In this document: piece by piece, positions 31,575 to 42,146 of the stretch
Layout of the letters: every line of letters begins with the position of its first letter
Position numbering within the stretch: the stretch's first letter is position 1
Notes under the pieces: model-generated
Told to the model about the DNA's origin: nothing
The model's input: only the letters and a program-made list of their open reading frames with translations
Database searches by the model: none
Translations under genes and position numbers: made by a program
Source: Anaerolineae bacterium
GTDB taxonomy: Bacteria; Chloroflexota; Anaerolineae; Aggregatilineales; JAFGMM01
DNA length: 64,000 nucleotides
Assembly: GCA_027494055.1 (NCBI GenBank)
Contig: JAOSJO010000001.1
Span: 1,057,967-1,121,966 of the forward strand
Direction of reading: 5' to 3'

Positions 31575-31604
31575 ATTATAGCGAACGGCGTGGAAACACG
31601 CCAA
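31575..31604 (-). promoter_or_regulatory. promoter of the purine cluster
   Basis: On the minus strand TTGGCG (31599-31604), an 18-base spacer and a perfect TATAAT (31575-31580) lie about 120 bases before the purB start. Confidence 0.6.
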
Positions 31605-31820
31605 ATTGGTGAAAAAACGGCCCATCTTGCCGGAGACGCCGCGTTGAGCGATGCTGTTGGTGAATTCGTGCCCGTATTCCCCTCCCCCCCCCACCTTTCG
31701 GCTCCCCCCCCCACACAGAGAGGAGAGGGGTAGTTTTCCCCCAACGCCCCACACGCCGGGCCGTGACGTGTTACATTACGGGGCGTAAGATATCGCTTCA
31801 GGCACGAGGAGTAGGACAAC

Positions 31821-33574
31821 ATGGACGCGGCATTGCAGATTGACGGCGCAAACCTCGCCATTCCGGACGTGGTCGCGGTGGCGCGCGCCGGGCGGGCGGT
31901 TGACGAGCGCCTGCCGGCCCCGGTGCAGGCGAAGGTGGAGGCCTCGCGGGCGTGGGTTGATAACCTGATCGCCGAGGGTGTGCACTACGCCTACGGCGTC
32001 AACACGGGCTTTGGCATCTTCTCCAACCGGCACCTTGAGCCGGGCGAGGCGGACCTGCTCACGCGCAACCTGATCCTGAGCCACACCTGCGGCGTGAGCA
32101 ACCCCCTGCCCACCGACGTGGTGCGCGCGACGATGCTCATCCGGGCGAACACGCTGGCGAAGGGCTACTCCGGCGTGCGCCCTGAGGTGGTGGAGACGCT
32201 GCTCAAGATGCTCAACCGGGGCGTGCACCCCGTGATGCCGTCGATGGGGTCGCTTGGGGCCAGCGGCGACCTCGCGCCGCTCTCGCACCTGGCCCTGGTG
32301 CTGAGCGCGCCCTGGAGGGCGAGAGCGAGGCGCAGGACCCGTTCGGCTACTGGAGCGGGCGCGCGTGGTTCGACGGGCACGAGATGACCGGCGCAAACGC
32401 GATGGCGGCGGCGGGCATCCCGCGCCTGCGGCTGCTGGCGAAGGAGGGCCTGGCGCTCAACAACGGCGCGACGGTCTCGGCGGCGATGGCGGCCCTCATC
32501 GTGCATGACGCGGTGGAGCTGGTCAAGCACGCGGAGATCGCGCTGGCGATGAGCCTGGAGGCGATCCGGGGGACGGCGGACGCCTTCCACGTGCTGCCCC
32601 ACCGCGCGCGCAACCATCGCGGCCAGCAGGTGAGCGCGGCGAATGTGCGCCGTCTCATCAAGGGCAGCGTGTTGGTGGCGCAGGGGCCGCAGGAGGAGAC
32701 CATTCACGACGCCTACTCGCTGCGCTGCGGACCGCAGGTGCTCGGCGCGGTGCGCGACGTGCTCGCCTTCGTGTGGGACCGGGTCACTGACGAGATCAAC
32801 GCCGCGACCGACAACCCGCTCCTGTTCGTGGACGACCCGGAGCTTGACCCGTCGCGCGTGATCCGCGCGATCTCGTGCGGCAACTTTCACGGCGAGCCGG
32901 TGGCGTTCGCGCTGGACTTCCTCGCCATCGTGCTCACCGAGCTTGCCAGCATCGCCGAGCGGCGGCTGTTCCGCCTCACCGACAACCTGCTCAGCCGGGG
33001 TCTGCCGCTGATGCTGCTGGAGGTGGATAAGACCGGCCTCAACAGCGGCATGATGATCGCGCAGTACACGGCGGCGGCGCTGGTCAGCGAGTGCAAGACG
33101 CTGGCGCACCCTGACAGCGTCGACTCGATCCCCTCGTCGGCGGACTGGGAGGACCACGTGAGCATGAGCATGAACGCCGGCCTGCACGCGCTGAAGGTGC
33201 TGGAAAACGCGCGCTACGTGGTCGCAATCGAGATGCTGTGCGCCGCGCAGGCGCTGGACTTCCGGCTGGCGGGGCTGCACTTCTGGCGCGAGGAGCCGTG
33301 GCGCAAGGAAGGCGGCGCGTGGCGCAAGGACGTGCACATGCACCGCTGGGAGACCGAACCGCTGTCGCCAGGGGCGGGCGTGCGGGCGGCGTATGACACG
33401 ATCCGCGAGGCCGTGCCGAAGGTCGAGCAAGACCGCCCGCTTCATCCCGACATCGAGCGGCTGGCCGCGATGATCGCGGAAGGGATGATACTCCGCGCCG
33501 TGGCGGACGCGGGCGCGCCGCTGTTCGGGTTGGAAGCCGTGGACGTGGCCGAGATCGAGCAGGCCGGCCGCTGA
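31821..33574 (+). CDS. hutH: histidine ammonia-lyase
   Basis: About 584 residues of the aromatic ammonia-lyase family. The MIO prosthetic group arises from Ala147-Ser148-Gly149 in GSLGASGDLAPL. YGVNTGFG and QEETIHDAYSLRCGPQVLGA are also conserved. It deaminates histidine to urocanate, or possibly another aromatic amino acid. One base lost near 32308 separates the two frames; after repair SGALEGESEAQDPFGYW reads through. The C-terminal about 60 residues are longer than in the shortest HutH. No other hut genes are adjacent, so the pathway is not confirmed by context. Confidence 0.85.
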
Positions 33575-33721
33575 CGTGCGCGCATCTGCCGTTTCCGGCG
33601 TTCTGACGCATTTCCTATGCGAATCTCATGGCCTTTTAACGCCGCCGTGCTAGTTTTATGCTGGGTTAACAGGACCGAATTGGAACAAACAACAAACCTT
33701 TCTGGAGGTTGGGGTTAAGAG

Positions 33722-34591
33722 ATGACGTCGAGCAACACGTTGAAAGTTGTCGCACTGATGGCGGCGCTCACCGCGCTCCTCGGCCTGATCGGGTATTGGG
33801 TCGGGGGCACGGGCGGCGTGATCTTCGCGCTGGGGTTCTCGATTCTCGTGAACTTCGGCGCGTACTGGTTTTCGGACAGCATCGCGATCCGCATGACGGG
33901 CGCGCAGCCCGTGGACCCCGCGCAAGCGCCCGGCCTCTATGACCTGGTCGCGCGCCTGGCGACGCAGGCGGGGATCCCGACGCCGCGCGTGTACGTGATC
34001 GACTCGCCGCTGCCGAACGCCTTCGCGACCGGGCGCGACCCGGCGCACGGCGCGGTCGCCGTCACGACCGGCATCCTGCAGGCGTTGAGCCAGGAGGAGC
34101 TGGCGGGAGTATTGGCGCACGAGCTGGCGCACATCCGGCGGCGCGACACCCTGATTGCGACGGTGGTCGCCACCATCGCCGGGGCGATCACAGCCCTGGC
34201 GAACCTGCTCCAGTGGACGCTGCTCTTTGGCGGCCTGGGCCGTGGGGACGACAATCGTGGCGGTATGGTCGGCGGGCTGCTGCTGATGTTCGTCGCGCCG
34301 GTTCTGGCGGTCTTGATCCAGCTTGGCATCTCTCGCGCGCGCGAGTTCGACGCCGACGCGGAGGGCGCGCGCATCAGCGGGAACCCGCTCGCGCTCGCCA
34401 GCGCGCTGGCGAAGATCGACACGATGGCGCGCCGCAGCCGGCAACCGCTGGCGGCGAACCCAGCCATGGCGTCGCTTTTCATCGTCAACCCGCTGAGCGG
34501 GGTTTCCGGCGGGCTGGCGGGCCTCTTCAGCACGCACCCGCCGGTCGAGGCGCGGATCGAGCGCCTGCAGGCGATGGCCGGCGGCGCGTAG
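33722..34591 (+). CDS. htpX: HtpX-type M48 membrane metallopeptidase
   Basis: An intact 289-residue protein of HtpX size. Two N-terminal transmembrane helices are followed by the zinc motif HELAH (His133, Glu134, His137), two further hydrophobic segments, and the third ligand region SRAREFDADAEGARISG. STHPPVEARIERL closes the catalytic domain. HtpX degrades misfolded membrane proteins at the cytoplasmic face of the inner membrane. It has a strong RBS (TGGAGG) and is monocistronic. Confidence 0.93.
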   Translation: MTSSNTLKVVALMAALTALLGLIGYWVGGTGGVIFALGFSILVNFGAYWFSDSIAIRMTGAQPVDPAQAPGLYDLVARLATQAGIPTPRVYVIDSPLPNAFATGRDPAHGAVAVTTGILQALSQEELAGVLAHELAHIRRRDTLIATVVATIAGAITALANLLQWTLLFGGLGRGDDNRGGMVGGLLLMFVAPVLAVLIQLGISRAREFDADAEGARISGNPLALASALAKIDTMARRSRQPLAANPAMASLFIVNPLSGVSGGLAGLFSTHPPVEARIERLQAMAGGA

Positions 34592-34781
34592 GCGAGCGGC
34601 CGGGCGCGTGGAAACGTTCGAGCCTGGCGCAACGTCGCCGGGCTTTGTGATTCCGCACACGAAAGCGCGAAGAACGCGGAGTCGCGCCTTTATGACTCTG
34701 CGTTTCAACTCCGCGCTGCCTTCCGGCCTTTGTACGGCTATCGACGCGCGCGGGTCGCGCGCGCAGATCGCGTGCGCTCGC

Positions 34782-34809
34782 TTGACAAATTACTACGGGC
34801 CAGTATAAT
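34782..34809 (+). promoter_or_regulatory. promoter of the MarR-arsM operon
   Basis: TTGACA (34782-34787), a 16-base spacer and a perfect TATAAT (34804-34809) lie 54 bases upstream of the MarR-family gene. The AT-rich sequence from the -10 box onwards is a likely operator region, though no long perfect palindrome is seen. Confidence 0.7.
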
Positions 34810-34862
34810 TAGGATACGAAATATTTGGCAGCGAACGAAATTCATGGCGGCGAGGTGAGGCG

Positions 34863-35372
34863 ATGTGTGCTGATGTGGCGGATGAACGCGGCAACGGACC
34901 GCAGGCGACCTGCGCGCCGTGTGCGCCCGGCACGCCGGGCGTCACGGCAGAATATGGCTCGTTTGCCGGTGTCGCGGAGCTGATCGACATTGTGGCGAAG
35001 AAGCTCAGGCGCTTGCAGCGGCAGACAATCGAGGCGGACAACCTGACGCCGACGCAGTACGCGGTGCTCAACATGCTCTGGGAGCGCGACGGCCGGCCGT
35101 TGGGGGAGTTGGCGAGCGCGTGCTGCTGCGCGCCGTCCACCATCACCGGCATCGTCGATACCATGGAGAAGCACCGCTTGGTCTCCCGCGCGCCGAACCT
35201 GGACGACCGGAGGAGCCTGCTGGTCTGGCTCACCGAGAAGGGGCAGGCGCTCAAGCACGCCACGCCCGATTCAGAGGCTATGTTCGAGGGCTGCTGCCCC
35301 GGCATTGCGCCCGACGAGGTGCGGCAACTGGGCGAGCTTCTCGCCAGGCTCAACACGGCGCTCGACGGCTGA
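34863..35372 (+). CDS. cysteine-rich MarR-family regulator next to arsM
   Basis: A 169-residue winged-helix protein of MarR type. The helix-turn-helix is PLGELASACCCAPSTITGIV and the wing contains DDRRS. It has eight cysteines, unusual for MarR: Cys2, Cys17, Cys20, a Cys87-Cys88-Cys89 cluster at the beginning of the recognition helix, and Cys144-Cys145. This placement recalls metal-sensing ArsR proteins, whose Cys motif lies in the DNA-binding helix. It begins the arsM operon (43-base gap), so it may sense arsenite or another thiophilic ion and repress arsM. The RBS (GAGGTGAGG) and reading frame are intact. Metal sensing is inference. Confidence 0.75.
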   Translation: MCADVADERGNGPQATCAPCAPGTPGVTAEYGSFAGVAELIDIVAKKLRRLQRQTIEADNLTPTQYAVLNMLWERDGRPLGELASACCCAPSTITGIVDTMEKHRLVSRAPNLDDRRSLLVWLTEKGQALKHATPDSEAMFEGCCPGIAPDEVRQLGELLARLNTALDG

Positions 35373-35414
35373 CCGTAATCTTAGTTTACGCTGACTTACA
35401 AGGAGGTACTCTCG

Positions 35415-36233
35415 ATGACAGAAGTCTCTGATGCGCAGATCAAGGAAGCGGTGCGCAGGCACTACGCCGACCGTGTCCAGACGCAAGCCTCGTGCTGCGG
35501 GTCCGGCGCGGCGTTGTCGTGTTGCGGTGGCAGTTCGGGGCCAAACGCGACGTTGCACGCCCTCGGCTACGCGGAGCAGGAGCTTGCCGCGCTTCCCGAA
35601 GGCATGACCCAGACCGCATTCGGCTGCGGCAACCCGCTCGCGTTCGCCGGCGTGCGCGCGGGCGATGTGGTCCTCGACCTCGGATCGGGCGCGGGCATGG
35701 ACGTTATCCTCGCCGCGCAGCGCGTCGGGCCAGATGGCAAGGCCATCGGCCTTGACATGACGCCGGAGATGATTGAGAAGGCGCGCGCCAACGCCGACCG
35801 CGCCGGCGTCGGCGCGATTGCTGAGTTCCGCCTCGGCGAGATGGAAGACATGCCCATCGCAGACGCGAGCGTGGATTGGGTCATCTCGAACTGCGTGATC
35901 AACCTCTCGCCGGACAAGGCGCGGGTCTTCCGCGAGGCGAATCGCGTGCTGCGGCCCGGCGGCCGGCTGTTGGTGTCGGACATTGTCGCCTCGAACCTCC
36001 CGCCGGCGGTCAGGGCAGACCTCACGGCGTGGGCGGAGTGCGTGGCCGGCGCGATTGACGAGGACCGCTATCTGGACATCGTGCGCGCGGCTGAGTTCGA
36101 GGACGTGCAGGTCGTGGAACGCGCCGACTTCACCGAGCCGTATCTGGGCCAGGCCGCCGGTGCGCCGCCGGACCCGGCGCGCCAGGTGAAGGTATCAAGC
36201 GTCCGCGTGAGCGCGGTGAAGCCCCGCGCGTAG
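35415..36233 (+). CDS. arsM: arsenite S-adenosylmethionine methyltransferase
   Basis: An intact 272-residue protein. SAM-binding motif I is VVLDLGSGAGMDVILAA. Conserved ArsM cysteines appear in FGCGNP, ISNCVINLSPDK and WAECVAG, with Cys pairs (27-28 and 36-37) near the N-terminus. ArsM methylates arsenite to mono-, di- and trimethyl species, a detoxification reaction in the cytoplasm. A strong RBS (AAGGAGG) precedes it, and a clear terminator follows. It lies in an operon with the Cys-rich MarR gene, separate from the arsR-acr3-arsC locus at 56 kb. Confidence 0.93.
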   Translation: MTEVSDAQIKEAVRRHYADRVQTQASCCGSGAALSCCGGSSGPNATLHALGYAEQELAALPEGMTQTAFGCGNPLAFAGVRAGDVVLDLGSGAGMDVILAAQRVGPDGKAIGLDMTPEMIEKARANADRAGVGAIAEFRLGEMEDMPIADASVDWVISNCVINLSPDKARVFREANRVLRPGGRLLVSDIVASNLPPAVRADLTAWAECVAGAIDEDRYLDIVRAAEFEDVQVVERADFTEPYLGQAAGAPPDPARQVKVSSVRVSAVKPRA

Positions 36234-36262
36234 ACGCGCCCCCTGATTTCTGCGCATACCTC

Positions 36263-36301
36263 GCTCCCCGCGCGCCGTCGCGTGTGGGGAGCGGGTTTTT
36301 T
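36263..36301 (+). terminator. intrinsic terminator after arsM
   Basis: GCTCCCC (36263-36269) pairs with GGGGAGC (36286-36292), followed by GGG and six T. It begins 30 bases after the arsM stop. Confidence 0.8.
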
Positions 36302-36392
36302 CTCCAACCTGGAAATCGCACCCCCTGTATCCCGGAGGCTTCCTGGGCCTTAGCGGAATAGGATAGGAATGGCGCAATCCGCCATTGCCTGA

Positions 36393-36415
36393 GGGGCGAC
36401 CCGCCGGGTCGCCCC
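36393..36415. repeat. GGGGCGACCCG palindrome
   Basis: GGGGCGACCCG and CGGGTCGCCCC form a perfect inverted repeat, followed by ACATTTTT on the plus strand. The same core occurs at 47574-47602. A second stem (AATGGCG/CGCCATT) lies just before it. It may be a dispersed REP-like element that also terminates transcription. Confidence 0.5.
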
Positions 36416-36522
36416 ACATTTTTCGTGTAGTCATGCCCCAACCACGAGCCACGGGCCGGTATTGGCACCAAACTTGCTACCTCCTCAGGGCGATGCACGT
36501 TCATCAGCCGAGAGGTGGACCT

Positions 36523-39219
36523 GTGAAGCGAGAAGAACTGCTCAACATCGTCGATGCGGCGCTTGTTGTCCAACACTGGGAGTACGCGCGAGACGCCGCG
36601 CAGGCGTTGCTCGAAATCTGGCCCAACGACCTGGCGGCGCTGCGCGGCCTGGCATCCGCGCTGGCCCCGGAGCGCCCGCTGGAGGCGATCAACACGCTCA
36701 AGCGGGTCGTCGCCGCCGACGGCCAGGACGCGGACGCGCAAGCGGCGCTGGGCCGGCTTTTCGAGGCGCAGGACCGCCGCGCCGAGGCTGAGCAGGCGAT
36801 GGCCGCCGCGCTCGTGGTGCGCCCTGACGACCCCCCGGCTGCAGGGCGACCTGCGCCAGTGGCCGGCGTGGCTGTACCCCACGCTGCGCGCCCGCCGCGC
36901 GCTCGACACCGGCGACAGCCAGGGCGCGCTACAGGCGTTGCAGGCGTTGTCGGACGCGCGCGACGGCGACGACCTCGCCGCGCACCCGGCCCCGTGGCTT
37001 ACGTTGCTGGAGGCGGCGTGGCGCGCGTCGCGCTGGACCGAACTGCGCGCGGTTGCGGCGAAAGTGCGCAGCCGCTGGCCGGACGCGATCCTCCCCGACC
37101 TGGTGCTCGGCGCGGCGCTCATGCGCGACGGCCAGCACGAGCAGGGCGCGGCGCTGCTGCATGGGGCCGCCGCACGGGACCCTGGCGGGCAGGCGCCATG
37201 CCGCCTGGGGGGGCCGGGGCATCCCTATCGACACCTGTGGCCCCCCGCCGCCGTCCGTCGAACTCCCCGGACCGCTGCCGGCGGCGGTCGCCGCCGTCCT
37301 GGGGCGTGACCGGCTCAACAGCGGGCGGCCCGACCCGGTCGAGGTGGAACGCGCTGTGCCGGAAGAGTCGGAGCGGCAGCGCGCCGAAGACGGGCCGGAG
37401 TTGCGGCCCCGGCTGCGCGCGCTCGCCCCCAAGCACAGCGACGCGCCGCCGGTCAAGGTCACCAGCTCGCGCCGGTTGCTGCGCCAGAAGCGCCAGGATG
37501 CGCCGTCGCCGCTCGTCGGCCCGGCAGTGGAATCCGCGCCTCCAGCGCGCCTGCCAACGGGGACGCTGCCGAGGCGGCGCGGGCCGCGCTCGAATCGCTC
37601 CAGGCCGATCTCGCCGATATGGCGGCGCGGATCGTCGGCGCGAAGAGCGTGCGGCCCGACGACATCACCACGGACGTGCACGTCATCGTCAGCCACTTTG
37701 GCCGGCTTGAGGCGCGCTTCGGTGCGGAGGCCGCCGTGCAGGTCGACCGGCTGCTGCAACGGCTGGCGCGCGCCACGGAGGTCGATCTCGGCGTGATGGC
37801 CGAGATGCTCTACGTCGATCAGGCCGACTCGCTCAAGGGTTATGACCTCGCGCCGGTCGATACGCCGACGCCGCAGAACGTCACCGAGATTCTGGCCCAC
37901 ATCGACGCCAGGTTGCTCGATGACAAGGCTATGGTCGCCTCGGTGCTGATCGTCGGCGACGACGACGTGATCCCATTCCACCGGCTGCCCAACCCGGTCG
38001 AGGACAGCGACGCCGAAATCCTCGCCGACGCGCTCTACAGCATCGCGCCCACCGACGACGACACCAAGGCGCTCGTCGGCGTCCGGGCGGTGGGGCGCTT
38101 CCCGCAGCGCAGCGCGGCGGAGATGACCGCCGCCATTGAGAGCGCCATCAGCGCGCACCGCCGCCCCGGCAGAAGCTGCTCGCGCGCTGGCGGGCGCTGG
38201 TCAGCCGCATCCTGGGCCGCGCGCCCGCCGCGACGCCGAGCCTCGGCTACACCGCGAGCGTGTGGCGCAAGGCCGCTGAGGACGTTTACGCCGTGATCGG
38301 CGCGAAGTCGGCGCTGCACGCCTCGCCGCCGATTACGGCCTCGCACTGGCGACCGGACGGGATTGGCCCCGCCAGCTACGGCTATTTCAACCTGCACGGC
38401 CTCGATAACGCGCCGTACTGGTACGGGCAGCGCGACCCCGGCGAGTCGATCTACCCGGACTTCCCGGTCGCCCTGCGCCCCGAAGACGTGGTCAACAGCG
38501 GGCGCGCGCCGCGCGTGGTGTTCTCCGCCGCGTGCTACGGCGCGAGCGTGGCGGGCAAGTCGGCCCGCGAGTCGCTGGCGCTGCGCTTCCTGGAGTGCGG
38601 CACCCTCGGCTTCGTCGGCGCGACTGCCATCGCCTACGGCGGCGTGAGCCGCCCGCTCGTGGGCGCGGACCTGCTCGCGCGGCACTTCTGGGAGCGCCTG
38701 TCCGCCGGCTACGCCCAGGGGTACGCGCTCCGTGAGGCCAAGCGGCGGTTCGTCCAGGAGATGCAGTACCGCCAGGGCTACCTGGACACTGAAGACTACA
38801 AAACCCTGATCAGTTTCGTGCTCTACGGCGACCCGACGGTCTACCCGGAGCCGGCGCGGCGCAAGCCGATGCCCAAAGGGGGCGCGGCTGGCGCGGCGAC
38901 CGCGCCGCCCGACGTCACACTGGCGGGCCGGCCCGAACCCGCGCCGCCGGACACGCTCTCCAACGAGGTCGTGCAGCAGGTCAAAGGGCTGATCGCGCCC
39001 TTCCTGCCCGGCGTGCACGAGGCGGAGGTGACGCTCTCCGTGCCGAAGCTCGCCAAGCAGTGCCCGACGGACAAGCAGAGCAAGGCGCGGCCCGCGCCAA
39101 GCGCCATCCTGACGCTGCGCAAAGAGCACCACCTGGACGGCGTCCCGTCCTGGCAGCAGATCGCGCGCGTGGCGGTGACCGATTCCGGCCAGGTCGTCAA
39201 GATGACGGTGAGCAAATGA
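36523..39219 (+). CDS. TPR-like protein with C-terminal clan CD (gingipain C25-type) cysteine peptidase
   Basis: About 898 residues after frame repair. The N-terminal about 230 residues are helical with TPR-like periodicity (ALLEIWPNDLAALRGLASAL, AAGRLFEAQDRRAEAEQAM-like). A linker region follows (about 230-360). The C-terminal peptidase has GDDDVIPFHRLPNPVED, the catalytic His in YFNLHGLDN (codon 38395), the catalytic Cys in VVFSAACYGAS (codon 38533) and TLISFVLYGDPTVYP, matching C25 rather than metacaspases. A 39-residue tail is shared with the small protein at 42147. Frame breaks near 36838, 37190, 37555 and 38165 look like indel errors. GTG start with GAGAGGTGG upstream. First gene of a four-gene cassette with the FtsZ-like gene. 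Confidence 0.65.
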
Positions 39220-39365
39220 GCCGTGTTGTCCAGGGCGCGCTGCTGCCTCACCAGGCGCGGAGGCCGTGCGCACCCTGGTCTGTATCTTGCAACGAGATGC
39301 TACTGTAAGCGGAAGGCAACAACCGGGCTGCGAGGACCGGCGAAACCGAGAAGCGAGGACCAGGC

Positions 39366-40837
39366 ATGGGCAAGCGCATTGGCTTTCACTACTACGACGA
39401 CCAGGATCACTTCACCGCCGCCGACCTCGACACCTGGCTACCCCGGCTGGAGGCGATGGGCGCGTCGTGGCTGAGAGCTGCGCAGCTCGCTGGAGCGCAT
39501 GGCGCCGGAGTTCTTCATTGACGGATTGCTGGCTGCGGGGGTCGAGCCAGTGGTCCGCATCCCCGCCCATCCCATCCGGGCCCTCGATCTGGGCGGCCTG
39601 CGCCCGGTCTTCGAGGCCTATCAGAAGTGGGGTGTGCGCTACGTGGTCCTGTTTGAGCAGGCCAACAGCCGCGCGGCGTGGTCTTCCGCCGATTGGGCGC
39701 GCCCGTCCCTGGTAGACCGGTGCCTGGATTGCCTGCTGCCCGTCCTCAACGCGATGAGCGCTGCCGGCCTTACCCCGGTGCTCCCGCCGCTCGTGGCGGG
39801 GGGGAGACTACTGGGACACGGCCTTTCTCGACGGCCTGCTGGCGGGCCTCGTCCGACGCGGCTACGAGGACGCGCTGCGCGACATGGCGGTAGGGATTTA
39901 CCACTTCACCGGCAACCGACCGCTCGACTGGGGCCAGGGCGGCCCGGAGGCGTGGCCGTCGGCCCAGCCCTATCTCGCGCCGCCCGGCGCGCAGGACCAG
40001 CGCGGCTTTCACCGTTACGAGTGGATCGACGCCATCGTGCGGCGGCACGTGGGCGCGAGCCTCGACCAGTTGGTGGTCGAGGGCGGCGCGGTGCTCGGCG
40101 CGCAGGACCTGCCCGAACACCCGCCGGTTGATCCGCTGACGCACGCCCAGCACAACCTGGAAATCGCGCGCCGCATGGACGCCGGTCAGATGCCGCCCTA
40201 CGTGCTCAACACGGCGTTCTGGCTGCTGGCTGCCACGCCGGGCAGCCCTGCCGCCAACGAGGCATGGTGGCCGCCCGGCAGCGACACGCCGCTGCCGGCT
40301 GCGGCGCGGCTGGAGACGTGGGCCGCCGAGACGGGACCGCTGGCGGCGAGCGCGCCCATCACTGGCGGGGGCGTGGCCGACCGGCCTGCGGCGCAGGACG
40401 CCGGCGAACCGGCTGACGCGCCAATCGGCGCGCCAGGCGCGCCAACCGGCGCACCGACCGACGCCCCGGCTGAAGACCCGCCCACGCCGGACAAGCCACT
40501 GGAACACTACGTGCTCCTGCCCGCGCTGGAGAACGGGGCTGGCGGTTACTGGGAGGCGGTGCGCGGCTACGTGAGCGCGTTCCGCCCGGTGTGTGGCTTC
40601 TCGCCGCACGAAGCCGCCTGCGCCCGCCACGTGACCGTTATCGGCGGCCCGGCCAGCGACGAGGTCGGTGACCCGTCCACACTCGAAGCCGATCTCCGTG
40701 CCGCCGGCTGTCTTGTCCAGCGCATTGAAGGGGCCGACAGCGCCGCCGTCGCGCAGGCACTCCAGGCGCGCGTCGAAGCCGGCGAGCCTTATGGCCCACC
40801 CGCAACCTTTGCCCACCGGCCCAACAACAATGAGTGA
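39366..40837 (+). CDS. unknown protein, barrel-like N-terminus, Pro/Ala linker
   Basis: About 490 residues. It starts MGKRIGFHYYDDQDHF and continues with alternating strand/helix segments (AAGVEPVVRIPAHPIRALD, WGVRYVVLFEQANS, AAGLTPVLPPLVAGG), a pattern like the (beta/alpha)8 barrels of glycoside hydrolases. A low-complexity linker (APIGAPGAPTGAPTDAPA) leads to a C-terminal segment ending in YWEAVRGYVSAF...HVTVIGGPAS. There is no signal peptide. Frame breaks near 39480 and 39805 (a G7 run) are bridged. I do not recognise the family and cannot assign catalytic residues. It ends 12 bases before the FtsZ-like gene and so belongs to the same operon. Confidence 0.5.
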
Positions 40838-40849
40838 TTTAGGAGAGCG

Positions 40850-42096
40850 ATGATGATTAACGGAGACGACCTGCCAAAGAAGACAGTGATCAAGGTGATC
40901 GGGTTGGGCGGCGGGGGCAGCAACGCCATCGACCGCATGATGCAGGTGGGCATCGCGGGCATCGACTTCATCACGGCGAACACCGACGCGCAGGCGCTCG
41001 CGCGCTCTGAAGCGCCGGTGAAGATCCAGCTTGGGCCGCAACTCACGCAGGGGCTGGGGGCCGGCGGCAAGCCAAAGGTCGGCGAGCGCGCCGCCGAGGA
41101 GAGTTACCGGGAGCTGGCGCGCGTCCTGACGGGCGCGGACATGGTGTTCCTCACCGCAGGGATGGGCGGCGGCACGGGCACCGGCGCGATCCCGGTGGCG
41201 GCGCGCGCGGCGCGCGAGGTCGGCGCGCTGACCCTGGCCGTGGTCACGCTCCCGTTCACGTTTGAGGGCACGACCCGCGCCCGCAACGCGCAGGAGGGCA
41301 TCATCCGGCTGCGCGAGCACGTGCACACGCTCATCAGTGTGCCGAACGACCGGCTCCTCAAGATTGTGCCGCGCGACATGTCGCTCGATGTCGCGTTCCG
41401 CGTGGCCGACGACGTGCTGCGCCAGGGCGTGCAGGGCATCGCCGAGCTGGTCACCCGGCCCGGCCTCATCAACCTGGACTTTGCGCACATCCGCCGCCTG
41501 ATCCAGATGAGCGGCGGCGCGGTGCTCTCGGTTGGCTATGGCGAGGGCGAGGACAAGGCGATGCGCGCAGTGCAGCGCGCGCTGGCGCACCCGCTTCTCG
41601 ATGTGGGCGCGATTGCGCACGCGGGCGGGGTGTTAGTCCACTTCACCGGCGGGAACGACATGGGCCTGTTCGAAATCCAGAGTGCGGTTGAATTGGTTCG
41701 CTCCGAGGCGTCGCCGGATGCCGACATCCACGTGGGGCCACGGTCGATAAGGTGATGACCAACCGCGTGCAGGCGATCCTGGTCGCGACCGGCGTAGGCG
41801 CGCGCCCGATCAGCGACGTGTTGGGCAAAGAGGCCAACGAAGCGATCATGCGCCGCCAGCCGACGCGAGCGGAGGCCGTAGCCGAGCCGGCCCGCGAAGC
41901 CGAAAGCGCGCCCGCGCCGCCGGAACCTCCGGCGCAGGCGTATCACGAGGACCCGTTCGCCAACTGGCCGGTAGAGGGGCCGCAGCGGGCAACCGCGCGC
42001 CGCGACTCGCTTGAGGTGCCGGCGTTTCTGCGCCGCCGGGGTACGCCGTCGCCGTATCGACCGAGCCACCGGTCGAACATCGATGTCGGGTCGTAA
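40850..42096 (+). CDS. FtsZ-like tubulin-family GTPase with altered T7 loop
   Basis: About 415 residues. N-terminal VIGLGGGGSNAIDRM, NTDAQAL, and the tubulin signature GGGTGTG (in MGGGTGTGAIPVAA) define an FtsZ-superfamily GTPase. The T7 loop, which completes the neighbour's active site, reads NLDFAHI: Asp210 is kept, but the position of the second catalytic acid (E. coli Asp212) is His213. The C-terminus has an acidic/Pro linker and the FtsZ-tail-like DSLEVPAFLRRRG. One G is missing near 41740 (HVGATVDKV reads through when repaired). RBS AGGAGAG. It may be the cell-division FtsZ or a specialised paralogue; no dcw genes (murC, ftsA, ftsQ) are nearby. Confidence 0.8.
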
Positions 42097-42146
42097 ATTC
42101 GTCGTGTTGGGGCGAGCGATGTCACACGGGGGAGCGCGAGAGGAAG

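Larger units (their letters stand above)
31457..31820. other. divergent intergenic region purB/hutH
   Basis: Holds the purB promoter and leader hairpin (listed separately) and a low-complexity tract of long C-runs (31681-31716). A GTGACG-17-TAAGAT candidate before hutH is weak; hutH has the RBS GAGGAG. Confidence 0.4.

Noticed and set aside
31457..31575. Purine riboswitch in the purB leader
   Set aside because: The conserved loops of the purine aptamer are not recognisable; only a simple hairpin with a T-run is seen.
31676..31735. C-rich tract as a possible structured or i-motif element
   Set aside because: Long C-runs in a region already shown to have homopolymer errors; length and regularity cannot be trusted.
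34640..34715. Possible third MITE copy (CACACGAAAGCGCG...)
   Set aside because: Only a short ACGAAAG-like stretch resembles the repeat; neither terminal inverted repeat is present.
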